Shown here: in pieces, positions 25,118 to 33,455 of the stretch
Layout of the letters: each line of letters begins with the position of its first letter
Position numbering within the stretch: position 1 is the stretch's first letter
DNA from: Deltaproteobacteria bacterium UBA2409
GTDB taxonomy: Bacteria; Bdellovibrionota_C; UBA2361; DDRT01
Direction: 5' to 3'
Assembly: GCA_002343185.1 (NCBI GenBank)
Contig: DDRT01000020.1
Location: 289,599 to 340,317, forward strand
DNA: 50,719 bases
Notes under the pieces: model-generated
Databases searched by the model: none
Told to the model about the DNA's origin: nothing
Seen by the model: only the letters and a program-made list of their open reading frames with translations
Translations under genes and position numbers: made by a program

Positions 25118-25471
25118 TCTCGTTGGGTCTCACTCAGGCTAGAACCACACTCTAGTCTGTGTGGAAGGCTTAACATTTCCGCCTTTAAACCGATTTTCGG
25201 TGAGGATCCCTATAATATTTTAGCCTCGTACCAGCACATAATAGCATTTCCACTTTATGTACCGGACTATGCACTAGGATTTATAATGGCTCATCAGATT
25301 GGCTCTTACATGAGAGGAAGAGATCTTGCAGAAGAAACAAAAAGAATTTCGTCTATTGGAAGAGTAACTCCAGAGCTTTGGATGCAGCGCGCTACCGGAT
25401 CCGGTATTTCGATTGAGCCACTTGTACGTGATGCAGAGGAAGGGTTATCTATTCTAAGGTCTAAAAACTAG
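25118..25471 (+). pseudogene. C-terminal remnant of an M3-like metallopeptidase
   Basis: The frame is open from 25118, right after an in-frame stop, to the stop at 25471. It translates with a conserved-looking stretch well upstream of the only ATG (25286): FGEDPYNILASYQHIIAFPL, then YVPDYALGFIMAHQIGSYM. After that come SIGRVTPELWMQRATGSGIS and EPLVRDAEEGL. This resembles the end of M3-family zinc peptidases, after the catalytic HExxH region, which is missing. The preceding gene ends 6 bp before and is unrelated, so the N-terminal several hundred codons have been lost. A 61-aa ORF from 25286 lacks a ribosome site and is probably not a gene. Confidence 0.6.
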
Positions 25472-25581
25472 GCCTAAAACAAGGTATCCCCTTTTCAGGC
25501 TACTTAGCACCAGTATAACTCCAACCTGAAAGTAAGGATTATGAATGATTAAGAATTTGTAAACGGATAATATAGCGGTTT

Positions 25582-27090
25582 ATGCATTCAGATCAATTTG
25601 AATCAGATTTAGCTCGCGCAGCCTTACATGAAAAGCGAAATTTCTTTCGCACAGGAATGCCGAGCGTGCATGTAATTGACCCTGTGCTTGAACAGGAAAA
25701 TTTCGACCTTCTCTTCCCGATCCTAGCAGATGCATTTTGGGGAGATCTAGATAAAAGAGAATTATATCAAAGAACACGCCTCGGGAATCTAAGCACAGCA
25801 CCTGAATGGCTAAGAAATGGAATGCATGAATTTGCACTTGGGCGCCTCAATCTTAAAAGCTGGAAAAATATTGCTTGGTTTAGGGTCGAAAGTGACGATG
25901 ATCTTAAGCGCGAGCAAGTTGGAAACATGATAGAGGGGATGTTAGGCAAAGGATTGATTCTAACATGGCTTGGTCTTGGTTTAGGAAAAACACATTATTC
26001 AATCAATGCCATTCTTGATGAAGAAGCTAAAATTGGTGTTCAGCAAAGTACATTTGAACAGTTTAGAATCTCAGTTAAAGCCGGATATAGCGCTTTGTTT
26101 AATCATGGCGAATTTCCATCTTATGGTTTTAGATCTATTTTTATTCAATCAGAAGACGGCGATTTTCTAAGAGTAGTCGCAAAGCAAGTTGAAAACTTTA
26201 GATTTGCAGGCCAATTAATCGAAGACGTATGCAATTTGTTGAATATTCCTTTAAGTGATGAACAAAAACTAAGATTTGCAAAATGTGCCTGGGCAAATCC
26301 TTGGAATGAAGTATCTAGGCAAGTGTATGTCAGAATTCAAAGGCTCCTAACCTTTATTGATGTTAATAGTGAAAAATTCAGAGGAGAGAAAGATGTATCA
26401 CAATTCTTAACAGGTGGAATTGAAGCCCCAAGCATCAGTGTATATCTTGAGGATTACACTATTAATCTCAATAGAAGGAAAAAGAATAAAAATAATACTG
26501 TGCGGGTAGAAGGATATGGAAAAACAATTTCAATGAAGGAGTATTTTAAAGCTTCTCTTGCGAGATTTAATCTTACCAAAGAAGAGGCTATGCAAGTTAC
26601 AGAAAGGCTACTTCACGCATGGAGAATTGCACCATCAGATTCTTGTAGGGATATAGAACAGATACCACCTACTTCAAAAGATCTAGCTGAAATCGAGGCT
26701 AGATTAAACGAATGGTGGATCAAGCATGAGAGTATTAACAGAAAGGAAGCACTGCCAGAAACGATAGACAACTCTAAGAGTAATAGACCAAATTCAAGAA
26801 CTGTAAAAAGAGAAGGGATATACATCCTAGATACTCCAGAATTTAGAGATACTATTGGTAAGTTGGAAAAAAACAACCAAAATGAGCTAATTGAGACCAT
26901 ATACGCTCATATAGCCAAAGTACGAGCAGGAAACTTAGGCAATTTAAAAAAACTTACTGGTTTCCGAAATTTATATGAGATCAGAATTGGCGGATACAGA
27001 ATATTTTTGGATCTGGATCAGGGGAAATATTGCTTGAAAGAGTTGGTAAAAAAAGAGGATCAAGAGCGCGTACTGGCTGCTTATAGATAG
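25582..27090 (+). CDS. Large protein of unknown function with C-terminal RelE/ParE-like domain
   Basis: A 502-aa protein. Residues 1 to about 400 match nothing I recognise. They are soluble, with GLGLGKTHYS near 135, which is one residue short of a true P-loop. Residues about 410-502 follow the RelE/HigB/ParE toxin fold: an N-terminal helix (TPEFRDTIGKLEKNN), NLKKLTGFRNLYEIRIGGYR (basic strand pair with the conserved YRI), and the terminal KELVKKEDQERV. Toxins of this superfamily cleave mRNA or hit gyrase, and are normally about 90-100 aa alone. No antitoxin-like gene is adjacent. The ATG has no strong Shine-Dalgarno. The frame is intact. Confidence 0.75.
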   Translation: MHSDQFESDLARAALHEKRNFFRTGMPSVHVIDPVLEQENFDLLFPILADAFWGDLDKRELYQRTRLGNLSTAPEWLRNGMHEFALGRLNLKSWKNIAWFRVESDDDLKREQVGNMIEGMLGKGLILTWLGLGLGKTHYSINAILDEEAKIGVQQSTFEQFRISVKAGYSALFNHGEFPSYGFRSIFIQSEDGDFLRVVAKQVENFRFAGQLIEDVCNLLNIPLSDEQKLRFAKCAWANPWNEVSRQVYVRIQRLLTFIDVNSEKFRGEKDVSQFLTGGIEAPSISVYLEDYTINLNRRKKNKNNTVRVEGYGKTISMKEYFKASLARFNLTKEEAMQVTERLLHAWRIAPSDSCRDIEQIPPTSKDLAEIEARLNEWWIKHESINRKEALPETIDNSKSNRPNSRTVKREGIYILDTPEFRDTIGKLEKNNQNELIETIYAHIAKVRAGNLGNLKKLTGFRNLYEIRIGGYRIFLDLDQGKYCLKELVKKEDQERVLAAYR

Positions 27091-27206
27091 ATTCATTACA
27101 GAATCAATGATTTATTATTGGTCTTACCTTTTTAGGGATTAGCTAGGATGTACATCTATTACGCTAACAATTAAATAAACCCTAAGCGAAATTGTTGCAG
27201 TTGAGT

Positions 27207-28367
27207 TTAAGTCAGCGCCGCGATTGCAGGCAGAACCTTCCCCTCAAGAAGATACATAAAAGCACCACCACCTGTTGAGATAAAGTCAAACTTATGAGCT
27301 AACTCCATTTGATGAATCGCTGCATCAGTATCTCCACCCCCAGCAACAGTCAAAGCATGAGATGATGCTAGGGTCTCAACCATCGAGAAAGTTCCCTTTG
27401 AAAATTCCTCTAACTCAAATGCACCAAGTGGACCATTCCAGACTATAGTTTCACATCTCTCGAGTGCATTCTTAAAAAGTATATTCGAAGCAGGACCAAC
27501 ATCCAGTGCCATGAGCTCAGCAGGAATTTCTTGAGAGTTTGCAACTCTTGAAAGTCCTTTTGACCCAAGACTTGGGGCAACGATCAAATCAACAGGCAGA
27601 TAAACCTTTGCATCACGACGAGCAAGATTTGCTAAAATCTCTAATGCAATAGGGAAAAGATCTCTTTCAACAAGAGATCTTCCTATCTGAATACCTTGAG
27701 CAGCTAAGAAGGTGTTAGCCATTGCTCCACCGATAATAACTGTATCAGCGCGGGATTGAATCTGCTTAAGGGCATCAAGTTTTGTAGAAACTTTTGAGCC
27801 ACCAATTACAACTCCAAGAGGTTTTTTAGGATCAACTAGGGCTTTATGATAAAATGTGAGCTCCTTTTCTATAAGTAAACCCGCAGCTTTTTCAGCAAAT
27901 AACTTTGGCACCTCAACCATCGAGGCATGCTTTCTATGAGAGGTAGCAAATGCATCGTTTATATAAACCTCACCAAGAAGTGAAAGCTGTCTCGCAAAAT
28001 TAGGATCATTTTGCTCTTCACCAGGGTGAAATCTTAGGTTCTCAAGTAAGGCCCCATCTCCGGGTTTAAGCGACCTGACCTGATTAATAACAGTCTCACC
28101 AACACAGTCCCCAATAAATTTAAGCCAGGGAATCTTTTTTGCAACTGGCGCCAAAGAGAGTTCAGATTTTTTCTGACCTTTTGGGCTTCCTAAATGCGAA
28201 ATAAGAATAGGGATACCACCCTGCTCTTTTATATATTCAATCGTTGGAAGACACTCCTTGATTCTTGTGTCATCTGTAACTTCACCCTTTTCGTTTATCG
28301 GTACATTAAAATCACAGCGGACAAGGATGCGCTTATCTTTTAGGTTTAGGTCTCTAATTGTTTTCAT
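27207..28367 (-). CDS. pgk: Phosphoglycerate kinase
   Basis: A 386-aa glycolytic enzyme that transfers phosphate from 1,3-bisphosphoglycerate to ADP. It shows RCDFNVP near the N-terminus, the substrate loop LISHLGSPKG, VLGVVIGGSKVSTKLDAL at mid-length for nucleotide contact, ETIVWNGPLGAFE, and the C-terminal TVAGGGDTDAA and FISTGGGAFMYLLEG. Length and motifs are standard. Start ATG. It follows the Nif3-like gene on the same strand with a 42-bp gap, so they may share a transcript. The usual gapA or tpiA neighbours are absent. Confidence 0.97.
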   Translation of the reverse strand: MKTIRDLNLKDKRILVRCDFNVPINEKGEVTDDTRIKECLPTIEYIKEQGGIPILISHLGSPKGQKKSELSLAPVAKKIPWLKFIGDCVGETVINQVRSLKPGDGALLENLRFHPGEEQNDPNFARQLSLLGEVYINDAFATSHRKHASMVEVPKLFAEKAAGLLIEKELTFYHKALVDPKKPLGVVIGGSKVSTKLDALKQIQSRADTVIIGGAMANTFLAAQGIQIGRSLVERDLFPIALEILANLARRDAKVYLPVDLIVAPSLGSKGLSRVANSQEIPAELMALDVGPASNILFKNALERCETIVWNGPLGAFELEEFSKGTFSMVETLASSHALTVAGGGDTDAAIHQMELAHKFDFISTGGGAFMYLLEGKVLPAIAALT

Positions 28368-28409
28368 TGAGCCCCCAAATCTACTGATATTTTTCAGTAA
28401 CTACAATGC

Positions 28410-29162
28410 CTATATACCAGTTGGATGATCAATGAATACAGTTTTTAAACCGAAGGTAGTTTTTAGCCATTCACCAACTGCAAGTACCCCGAAAGTTTCA
28501 GTTCTATAGTGACCTCCAAACATACAGTTTACTTTTAGATCTTTTGCATCATGATAAACGCTCTGTTTTGGCTCACCAGTTATAAAAAGGTCTAGATCTT
28601 TAGCATCGAACACACCAAAACTTGCCGCCCCGGTGGCTATCCCTACAGAACTAATCAATTTTTTACCAAACGGAAGGGAGAGAAAGTAGTCATTTCCTGT
28701 TACTTCTCTAAGCCTCGCCTCAACTGATTCCCTCTTTTGAGGTTCCTTAAAGAGTCCTTTAGTTCCTAAGGGTTGTCCCTGATGAAATAAAAAAGGGCTT
28801 AGATTTTTTAACCCTAATTTTTTTGCAAGTACAACGGCGTTCCCTAAAGTTTGGTTCCCATCTAACGGAAGGTGGCTTACATAAAGAGTAAATCCACCTT
28901 CTAAAATTGTTTTCAGTCTTGAGTAATAGATTCCTGTAATCTCCTTTAACCCACCCCAAATGAGTCCGTGATGAGTTATTAAAAGGTCTACTTTTCTTTT
29001 CTTTGCCTCTTCCAAAACTGTTAGGCCACAGTCAACAGCAAGTCCTACAGTCTTGATATTTTTCCTTGAACCCTCGATCTGTACACCATTTTTTGTATCA
29101 TCAACAAAATCTTCAGATTTTAACTTCTTATTTAAAGCAGCAACAATTTCATCTATTTTCAT
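28410..29162 (-). CDS. Nif3-like dinuclear metal-centre protein
   Basis: A 250-aa protein of the Nif3/YbgI (DUF34) family, which form toroidal hexamers with a two-metal site; a GTP cyclohydrolase-type role was proposed for some members but the reaction is not settled. Seen here: the N-terminal MKIDEIVAALNK, NGVQIEG, the metal motif ITHHG at 62-66 and the C-terminal FGGHYRTETFGV with the second His and Glu ligands. I chose the ATG at 29162 over one at 29192 because it has an AAAAGGG ribosome site 8 bp upstream and gives the family N-terminus. It is divergent from accD, with 42 bp between starts. Confidence 0.9.
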   Translation of the reverse strand: MKIDEIVAALNKKLKSEDFVDDTKNGVQIEGSRKNIKTVGLAVDCGLTVLEEAKKRKVDLLITHHGLIWGGLKEITGIYYSRLKTILEGGFTLYVSHLPLDGNQTLGNAVVLAKKLGLKNLSPFLFHQGQPLGTKGLFKEPQKRESVEARLREVTGNDYFLSLPFGKKLISSVGIATGAASFGVFDAKDLDLFITGEPKQSVYHDAKDLKVNCMFGGHYRTETFGVLAVGEWLKTTFGLKTVFIDHPTGI

Positions 29163-29204
29163 ACAAGCTACCCTTTTAGGGCGTTCTAGCATATTATCTC
29201 GTGA

Positions 29205-30059
29205 ATGGCTTGGCTTTTTAGAAGTAAGGCACCTAAACCAGAAGTTGAGGTGGCCGAGAAATCACAGCTTCCTGACGATATGTGGACAAAGTGTCCAGGC
29301 TGTTCATCGATCCTTTACACTAAAGAGTTAAGACGTACTTTTGGAGTGTGCCCAAAGTGTGAGTACCATTTTAGGTTAAGCGCTCAGCAAAGAATCCCAC
29401 TTTTATTCGATAGACATTCGTTCTCCGAGTTCGATAAAGAGCTAAGATCTGCCGATCCCCTAAATTTTCGAGACACTAAGAAATATAAAGAGCGTATTAA
29501 AAAAGCTGAGAAAGTCACTGGCAGTGTTGAGGCGATTGTTACGGGTAAGGGAAGAATTTTAAATATTCCTGTAATGGCTGGAATCTTTGACTTTACTTTT
29601 CTAGGTGGAAGCATGGGGTCAGTAGTAGGAGAAAAGCTTGCCAGGATGATTGAAAGAGGGATCGAGGAGAAGAGGCCAGTTCTAATCCTATCTGCTTCGG
29701 GGGGTGCCAGGATGCAGGAGGGAATATTTTCTTTAATGCAGATGGCCAAAGTTAGCGCAGCCCTAGGAAGGCTTGGAGAGGCAAAATTGCCTTATATCTC
29801 CATATTAACAGATCCTACTACTGGTGGAGTTGCGGCCTCATTTGCAATGCAAGGTGATGTTATAATTGCAGAACCAAAGGCTTTAATCGGATTTGCTGGC
29901 CCTAGGGTTATTGAGCAGACTATACGTCAGAAGCTCCCTGAGGGGTTTCAGCGCTCAGAGTTTCTCCTTGAACATGGCATGATCGACAGAATTGTTCATA
30001 GGTCTGTTTTAAGGGAAGAATTAGCTCAAGTACTCACGAACTTTGGATTTGGGGAGTAG
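29205..30059 (+). CDS. accD: Acetyl-CoA carboxylase carboxyltransferase subunit beta
   Basis: A 284-aa subunit that moves the carboxyl group from carboxybiotin to acetyl-CoA in fatty acid synthesis, acting with AccA. The N-terminal zinc ribbon is intact (C30-x2-C33, C49-x2-C52). Crotonase-fold motifs follow: SASGGARMQEG with the oxyanion glycines, TDPTTGGVAASFAM and GFAGPRVIEQTIRQKLPEGF. Start ATG; length normal. folC, a frequent downstream partner, is not present; instead repeat R3 and then lptD follow. Confidence 0.97.
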   Translation: MAWLFRSKAPKPEVEVAEKSQLPDDMWTKCPGCSSILYTKELRRTFGVCPKCEYHFRLSAQQRIPLLFDRHSFSEFDKELRSADPLNFRDTKKYKERIKKAEKVTGSVEAIVTGKGRILNIPVMAGIFDFTFLGGSMGSVVGEKLARMIERGIEEKRPVLILSASGGARMQEGIFSLMQMAKVSAALGRLGEAKLPYISILTDPTTGGVAASFAMQGDVIIAEPKALIGFAGPRVIEQTIRQKLPEGFQRSEFLLEHGMIDRIVHRSVLREELAQVLTNFGFGE

Positions 30060-30067
30060 GAGAAATT

Positions 30068-30150
30068 CTGGTCAGGTTTTCAACCTGACCTATATAAGGT
30101 CAGTCTAAAGACTGACCAGGCATAGATCCTCCCCCGACCTGACCCCCAAG
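30068..30150. repeat. Hairpin-rich dispersed element, copy R3 (two-hairpin form)
   Basis: Eight bp after the accD stop. The outer stem CTGGTC / GACCAG (30068-30073, 30114-30119) encloses two hairpins: GGTCAGGTT...AACCTGACC at 30070-30090 and GGTCAGTC...GACTGACC at 30098-30117. It ends with AGATCCTCCCCCGACCTGAC (30124-30143) then CCCCAAG, the same right end as copies R1 and R4. Because it folds strongly in RNA it could also act as a processing or termination structure after accD. Confidence 0.75.
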
Positions 30151-30204
30151 GATACCATCGAAATAGACCTTGTTTCCTTATGGCTACCGCGATAGGTTTT
30201 CTTT

Positions 30205-32688
30205 GTGCGATTCGTTTTAATTATTCTCATAGTCACCTCATCCCTTTTTGCTCAATCTGAAACTGAAAGGGATGCAAGAAAACTTTTTCAATCTGATAGA
30301 AAAGATTTTCAGGAACAAAACTTAACAAGACAGGCTGAGGCCTTAAAAGTTGATCCTGCTCCAGAAGGCGAAGTTCAGTTCTCAGCAGCTCAAGTTGAAC
30401 AGAGACAGAAAGAAAAAGCTGTATACGGAGTTGGTAATGTTCTAATTGCGGGTGAAGGTGTTCAGGTACAAGCAGATCAGGGTACCTATAACTTAGAGAC
30501 TAAAGATGTGGATGTAACCGGTCAGGTTGTAATCACCTCAGGTCAGGGCGAGCTTAGCGCGACTGGCGCAAGGTTTAGCCTGGCTGATAAAACTGGTGAG
30601 TTTGATGATGCCTCGTTCTTAATAGAGCAAGGGTCTTTCAATCTTGCTGGAAAAACCATCAAGAAAGTTTCTGAAGATGAGTATGAGGTTCTTGATGCAG
30701 AATTCACCACCTGCCAGTGCCCTGATGGAGATAGTCCTTGGAGTATTACCGCTTCAAGATGTTTTGCCAGACAGGAAGGACATGGGCATGCTTATAACGC
30801 AACTTTTTGGATGTACGGAGCACCTATTGCATATACTCCTTATTTATTATTTCCAGTTAAGACTGAACGATCAAGTGGGCTACTTGCTCCTAGGTATGGA
30901 TATAGCGATCAAAACGGCTTAGAGCTAAGACTTCCTACGTATATAGTATTAGACGATACTAGTGATCTTTTATTCACTCCATTTTTAGAGGCAAAAACCA
31001 GACGCGGTCTTTCAGGTGAGTATCGTCAGGCGATAGATAGAGGTGAGAAAATTAGACTTCGAGGAATCTATTCTGATGAAACTCCGAGAGAAAATAGTGA
31101 AGGAGTAAAGGAGCTTAGAGGTACTGATACTACTGGAATTTTCGATCCAGCTATTGATAGCAACAGAGTTGGCGGAATAGCTCAGATGAATTGGAAAAGT
31201 GATGACGATGTGGCAGTACCAAGCACAGTTGTGGTCGATGCAAGATATGCGAGTGATAATCTTTTAGTCCGGGAGATTGACGACTCTGGAATAGCAAATT
31301 ACACAGCTAATTATATCCCATCATCAGCAGTGATGAGAAACCGGTTTGGGGAGTTTATTAGTTCAGAACTAAGCTTGGATTACACTCAAGACCTTGCGGG
31401 TGATCAGGATTTAGCTCTTCAAAGACTTCCAAGTTTTGGTGTGAATGCACAACGAACAATTCGACCTTTTGGTTTTAATCCTTACGGATTTAAGCTTATT
31501 ACCGGACTTAATACCTCATACACAGTCTTTGATCGCGACAAGGGTGTAGATGGAGAGAGACTTAATGTGACTCCTTCAGTTGTAATTCCTCTAAGATATC
31601 AAAATATACTGTCAACGAGATTCCGTGCAGAGTTAGCAGCAAATCAGTACTCAATAAATGATTTTGATGGAACATTTGAAGATGATTCAGCGTCTGTTTC
31701 CGTGCCGCAACTTACCTATGACTTAAATACTTCGCTTGAAAGAGTCTATGAGGTTGAAGAGGGAAGTGCTTTGCAGTCGCTGTTTTCTTTTGGTGCAAGG
31801 AATCAAAACAACACTCTTCGTAGGATTAAACACACAGTAGAGCCTTTAGCTACCTTCCAATATGTGCCAGATGAAGATTTTAGTGATGTACCTAACTTTG
31901 AATCGAGTGTAGACAGAATAAGAGAGAAGCAAGCAGTTGCCTATGGTGTCACCAGTAGACTTTATGGTCGGTATCTTTCTGATGCAGCATCCGATGATAA
32001 AATTCAGGAAATTGCTCCTGAACTTGAAGATATTGATGTTAGCTACGGAAGCTCTCTACTAGATGAGCTGTCAGGTGGTTTTATTGCGAATAGATCAGCA
32101 AGTATTTCAAGTCTAAGACGTGGAGAAACTAGAGAGTTAGCAAATGTTAGTCTATTAGAGCTCTACGATCGTAAGTTAGAAGTAGATGATAACGGGAGGG
32201 CTACAGCAGGATACTCTGATCTATATGGTGTTATTAATTTTATGCCATCAAACAATCTTACCTTAGGACTTGGGTCTACTTATAACAGAGATGATTCAGA
32301 GGTTACCTCAACCGGAACTGGAGTTAGATTTACCTCAGACAGAGGAGACGTTTTAAAGGTTAGATATAACTTTGTGCGTGATTCAGTTAATGAGGATAAG
32401 AGAGATAAGATCAGTCAGGTAGAGTTTGGTACGGAAATAGTGCTCGATGACAGACTCAGGTTAGGATACTTTGGGCGTTACGACAGCAAAGAGACAGACT
32501 TTCTGGAAAACCGTGGTGCTGTGCGTCTTCTCAGCGCCTGCGATTGCTGGAGTTTTGATGTTGGATATTCTCAAACAACAAATCCTGATAAAGACAAAGT
32601 TATGGCCACTTTCACTTTTACCGGCCTTGGCGATTTAACCCAAGATCTGCCCTTTTTGCGGGATAGATTAGAGAAGCGAGAACAGTAG
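30205..32688 (+). CDS. lptD: LPS-assembly protein LptD
   Basis: An 827-aa outer-membrane protein with a signal peptide (MRFVLIILIVTSSLFAQ). The N-terminal part has the LptA-like jelly-roll repeats (VYGVGNVLIAGEGVQVQADQ, then YNLETKDVDVTGQVVITSG). A large beta-barrel follows, opening with FWMYGAPIAYTPYLLFPVK, highly typical of LptD. Paired cysteines occur near the N-terminal domain (TTCQCPDGD) and near the C-terminus (SACDCWSFDVGY), as expected for its disulfides. It inserts lipopolysaccharide into the outer leaflet with LptE. The start is GTG. It indicates a Gram-negative cell with LPS, in line with the nucleotide-sugar operon that follows. Confidence 0.94.
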   Translation: MRFVLIILIVTSSLFAQSETERDARKLFQSDRKDFQEQNLTRQAEALKVDPAPEGEVQFSAAQVEQRQKEKAVYGVGNVLIAGEGVQVQADQGTYNLETKDVDVTGQVVITSGQGELSATGARFSLADKTGEFDDASFLIEQGSFNLAGKTIKKVSEDEYEVLDAEFTTCQCPDGDSPWSITASRCFARQEGHGHAYNATFWMYGAPIAYTPYLLFPVKTERSSGLLAPRYGYSDQNGLELRLPTYIVLDDTSDLLFTPFLEAKTRRGLSGEYRQAIDRGEKIRLRGIYSDETPRENSEGVKELRGTDTTGIFDPAIDSNRVGGIAQMNWKSDDDVAVPSTVVVDARYASDNLLVREIDDSGIANYTANYIPSSAVMRNRFGEFISSELSLDYTQDLAGDQDLALQRLPSFGVNAQRTIRPFGFNPYGFKLITGLNTSYTVFDRDKGVDGERLNVTPSVVIPLRYQNILSTRFRAELAANQYSINDFDGTFEDDSASVSVPQLTYDLNTSLERVYEVEEGSALQSLFSFGARNQNNTLRRIKHTVEPLATFQYVPDEDFSDVPNFESSVDRIREKQAVAYGVTSRLYGRYLSDAASDDKIQEIAPELEDIDVSYGSSLLDELSGGFIANRSASISSLRRGETRELANVSLLELYDRKLEVDDNGRATAGYSDLYGVINFMPSNNLTLGLGSTYNRDDSEVTSTGTGVRFTSDRGDVLKVRYNFVRDSVNEDKRDKISQVEFGTEIVLDDRLRLGYFGRYDSKETDFLENRGAVRLLSACDCWSFDVGYSQTTNPDKDKVMATFTFTGLGDLTQDLPFLRDRLEKREQ

Positions 32689-32707
32689 AAGCTTTGCTCT
32701 AAGAATG

Positions 32708-32725
32708 ATAGAACTATGGTTCTAT
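32708..32725. promoter_or_regulatory. Inverted repeat overlapping the first gene start of the sugar operon
   Basis: ATAGAAC, TATG, GTTCTAT: a perfect 7-bp palindrome whose right arm includes the first two bases of the ATG at 32724. No Shine-Dalgarno is visible before this start. It could be an operator or an mRNA hairpin limiting access to the start of the six-gene operon; chance is also possible at this length. Confidence 0.25.
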
Positions 32726-33455
32726 GAAGGGAATTATATTAGCAGGTGGTCTTGGAACTAGACTTAGACCCTGCACGAACGTAACAAATAAACATCTTCT
32801 TCCAGTCTACGATAGGCCGATGATCTACTACCCGATTCAGTGCTTAATCAATGCCGGTATAAAAGATATTATGATCGTCACTGGCGGACAGTTTGCGGGA
32901 GATTTTTTAAAGCTCCTCGGCAATGGAAAAGATTTCGGACTTCAGCATATTAATTATACTTACCAGGAAGGTGAAGGCGGAATCGCAGAAGCTCTTTCTC
33001 TTTGTGAATACTTTGCTACTGGTTCTCCAATATGTGTAGTTCTAGGAGATAATATTATTCAGAACAATATTAATCAGGCAGTTACTGATTTTAAAAATAA
33101 TAATAGTCAGGGAGCAATGGTGTTACTAAAAGAGGTAGAGGATGCTCACAGGTTTGGGGTAGCGGAACTAAAAAATGGCATAGTAACAAACATAATTGAA
33201 AAACCTAAAAATCCACCAAGCAAATTTGCTGTAACTGGATTTTATTTGTATGACAAAATGGTTTTTGATTATATAAAGCAGTGCAAGCGGTCAGAGCGTG
33301 GTGAGCTTGAAATAACAGATGTAAATAATCGATATATAAAGGAAGGAAGTCTTAAGTATTCATTTATCGATGGATGGTGGACTGATGCTGGAACATTTCC
33401 ATCCCTACATAGAGCTAGTAACTTAGTAGCAGAGACGGGCGCAAATAACCTATGA
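32724..33455 (+). CDS. rmlA: Nucleotidyltransferase, glucose-1-phosphate thymidylyltransferase type (short RmlA)
   Basis: A 243-aa enzyme with the signature LAGGLGTRLRPCTNVTNKHL, then LPVYDRPMIYYPI. It also has the mid-protein VVLGDNIIQ and IIEKPKNPPSKFAVTGFYLY. It would make dTDP-glucose from glucose 1-phosphate and dTTP, feeding RmlB next door. It is about 45-50 residues shorter than classic RmlA (about 290 aa), lacking the C-terminal region tied to feedback inhibition. Short homologues are common, so this is not a truncation in itself. It overlaps rmlB (ATGA) and starts the operon. Confidence 0.87.
   Translation: MKGIILAGGLGTRLRPCTNVTNKHLLPVYDRPMIYYPIQCLINAGIKDIMIVTGGQFAGDFLKLLGNGKDFGLQHINYTYQEGEGGIAEALSLCEYFATGSPICVVLGDNIIQNNINQAVTDFKNNNSQGAMVLLKEVEDAHRFGVAELKNGIVTNIIEKPKNPPSKFAVTGFYLYDKMVFDYIKQCKRSERGELEITDVNNRYIKEGSLKYSFIDGWWTDAGTFPSLHRASNLVAETGANNL

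Noticed and set aside
25286..25471. Stand-alone 61-aa gene
   Set aside because: Conserved-looking sequence continues upstream of its ATG in the same frame and there is no ribosome site, so it is treated as part of a peptidase remnant.
25940..26020. P-loop ATPase in the 502-aa protein (GLGLGKTHYS)
   Set aside because: The spacing is G-x3-GKT, one residue short of the Walker A pattern, and no Walker B motif is evident.
32724..33455. Truncated rmlA pseudogene
   Set aside because: The frame is clean, overlaps rmlB in a coupled manner, and short nucleotidyltransferases of this size are common.
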